Assembly: GCA_036833805.1 (NCBI GenBank)
Contig: DAITPA010000006.1
Span: 1 to 51,754, forward strand
DNA: 51,754 nucleotides
DNA from: PALSA-1196 sp036833805
Lineage (GTDB): Bacteria; Pseudomonadota; Gammaproteobacteria; Steroidobacterales; Steroidobacteraceae
Direction: 5' to 3'
In this document: one piece after another, positions 50,720 through 51,754 of the stretch
How the letters are laid out: every line of letters starts with the position of its first letter
Numbering within the stretch: position 1 is the first letter of the stretch
Program-made: the position numbers and the translations under genes
The notes under the pieces: generated by a model
What the model was told of the DNA's origin: nothing
What the model saw: the letters and a program-made list of their open reading frames with translations, nothing else
The model's database searches: none

Positions 50720-51322
50720 TTGGAGTTGTTGCTGACCCGCCTATCTACGATTGCGCGGCATCTTGCCGTACTGCTGATGCTCATTTGTGCGAGCGCGGCC
50801 AGCGCAGCGCCTGCGCTCTACAGCGTGGATACCGCAAAGAGCGCGCTCGAATTCGTGTTCGTACAGGCTGGCGCCCAGAACAAAGGGCGTTTCCCGAAGC
50901 TCACGGTCAACTTCAACTTTGACGCTGACAACCTGGCCGCCTCGCGCCTCGACGTCGCGATCGACCTCGCCGCGCTCGACACCGGCGACAAGGAGCGCGA
51001 CGACACGCTGCGCGATGTGGATCTGTTCAATGTCGCAAAATTCCCGCAGGCGCGCTTTGCCGCGACCCAGATCACGAAAACCGCGACCGGCGGTTATGAA
51101 GCCGCCGGCACGTTTGTGTTGCGCGGCGTCACCCGAGCTGTGCGCGTGCCGTTCACGTTACGCAGTGCGACCGAACAAGGGCGGCGCGTGTTCTACATGA
51201 CAGGTAAGACGCTTATCAAACGCCTTGATTTCGGCGTCGGTCAGGGTGAGTGGAAGTCGACCGAGGGGGTGGGCAATGACGTGAATATCAGCTTCAATCT
51301 GCGCCTCGTCGCCGCGAGCTGA
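50720..51322 (+). CDS. YceI family periplasmic protein
   Basis: 200 aa, starting at TTG directly after the cytochrome b561 stop. It has a cleavable signal peptide ending A-S-A-A-S-A. The barrel shows Y-S-V-D-T-A-K-S-A-L-E-F, the F-N-F-D-A-D-N strand, D-T-G-D-K-E-R-D-D-T-L-R-D-V-D-L-F-N and F-P-Q-A-R-F. It should bind a polyisoprenoid in the periplasm and may work with the adjacent cytochrome b561. It differs from the nearby YceI lipoprotein in lacking a lipobox. Confidence 0.93.
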   Translation: MELLLTRLSTIARHLAVLLMLICASAASAAPALYSVDTAKSALEFVFVQAGAQNKGRFPKLTVNFNFDADNLAASRLDVAIDLAALDTGDKERDDTLRDVDLFNVAKFPQARFAATQITKTATGGYEAAGTFVLRGVTRAVRVPFTLRSATEQGRRVFYMTGKTLIKRLDFGVGQGEWKSTEGVGNDVNISFNLRLVAAS

Positions 51323-51754
51323 TCACAACGGCGAGCCGTCGCGGCGTGTGAACCGGCCGCGTGTCTGTGGCGCGTTCCACACCATATCGACGTGCGGGTC
51401 GGAATAGTGCGCGGTATCCTCTGCGCTGGCGCGATTGCTGATCTCAAGATAAACAGCCGGGCTCGAACCGCGGTTCACGAGCTGATGACCGTCGGCGGCG
51501 CCTGCCGGAAATCCGGCGCACATCCCGGCACGCAGCAGCTGTTCGCCTGCATCGGTACACAGCACGACTTCGCCTTGCAGAACGTACACGAGCTCGTCCT
51601 CATGCGTGTGCCAATGTCGCATGGCCGATTCCTTCCCGGGCGGCAGCGTCGTGAGATTGACGCCGATTTTCGTAAGACCGAGCGCATTGCCGAGCCGGCG
51701 TTTCTCGCGCGGCAGGACCCGGGATCGATACGGCTCGGGGTAGCCGGATGAATC
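51323..51754 (-). CDS. Cupin domain protein, N-terminus cut by window edge
   Basis: 144 codons are present and the frame stays open to the edge of the window. The first cupin motif is H-W-H-T-H-E-D-E-L-V-Y-V-L-Q-G-E-V, with the His-His-Glu metal set; the second is weaker, around G-H-Q-L-V-N-R-G. The L-P-P-G-K-E-S-A lead-in and the Y-S-D-P-H-V-D-M tail place it among small single-cupin proteins of unknown substrate. It converges on the YceI gene, one base past its stop. Confidence 0.88.
   Translation of the reverse strand, partial: DSSGYPEPYRSRVLPREKRRLGNALGLTKIGVNLTTLPPGKESAMRHWHTHEDELVYVLQGEVVLCTDAGEQLLRAGMCAGFPAGAADGHQLVNRGSSPAVYLEISNRASAEDTAHYSDPHVDMVWNAPQTRGRFTRRDGSPL

Noticed and set aside
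1..51754. tRNA, rRNA, CRISPR array or insertion sequence
   Set aside because: I saw no cloverleaf, spaced-repeat array, transposase frame or terminal inverted repeats that would support any of these.

Overview
This is a 51.75 kb piece of a GC-rich gammaproteobacterial chromosome. Several conserved neighbourhoods point that way: radC / rpmB-rpmG-mutM, coaD-rsmD facing ftsY-ftsE-ftsX-rpoH, gltB-gltD, the proteobacterial type of gshA, and the hmgA-fahA tyrosine tail. The gene set fits a deep-branching lineage near Xanthomonadales/Nevskiales/Steroidobacterales, but that placement is inference. A run of exactly 100 N (34028-34127) shows that this is a draft scaffold. I see no rRNA, tRNA, CRISPR array, complete insertion sequence or prophage.

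Layout. 1-3.9 kb: the tail of radC, then a poorly coding stretch that separates radC from rpmB. It holds a small EamA permease, a 100-aa unknown, a lipoprotein and the remnant of a sedolisin-like protease. 3.9-7.0 kb: rpmB-rpmG-mutM-alkA, converging on rsmD-coaD. 7.3-11.7 kb: ftsY-ftsE-ftsX, a decayed cytochrome bd oxidase (cioAB) on the opposite strand, then rpoH. A sigma32-type promoter and a perfect CIRCE operator lie in front of rpoH. 11.7-16.9 kb: an acyl-CoA dehydrogenase, a Rieske ferredoxin, a truncated duplicated-module protein and an M20-like hydrolase with an altered metal site. 17.3-23.2 kb: gltD and gltB. 23.4-27.3 kb: a frameshifted small gene, pirin, a Kef-type K+/H+ antiporter and a DUF924 protein. 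27.3-28.6 kb: cbpA-cbpM.

28.7-33.1 kb holds envelope-related genes: a TPR-like pseudogene, a SPOR lipoprotein divergent from a bactofilin, a YheT-type hydrolase, and a response regulator tethered to the membrane. 33.2-37.1 kb: a glycosyltransferase broken by the gap and two frameshifts, a PAP2 phosphatase and an ABC-2 exporter pair. 37.2-40.4 kb: a 66-aa unknown, gshA, an SRPBCC protein and a GNAT. 40.5-49.4 kb is a long plus-strand run: thiolase, diguanylate cyclase, hmgA, fahA, dienelactone hydrolase, gabD-type dehydrogenase, hemH and a VOC protein. 49.4-51.75 kb: YceI / cytochrome b561 / YceI and a cupin protein cut by the window edge.

The most interesting signal is regulatory. The heat-shock sigma gene rpoH carries both a sigma32-type promoter and an overlapping HrcA operator, which suggests that the master activator of heat shock is itself controlled by the heat-shock repressor. 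Other items worth a second look are the membrane-tethered receiver protein, the M20-like enzyme lacking two canonical metal ligands, and the fossil cioAB locus inside the ftsX-rpoH interval.
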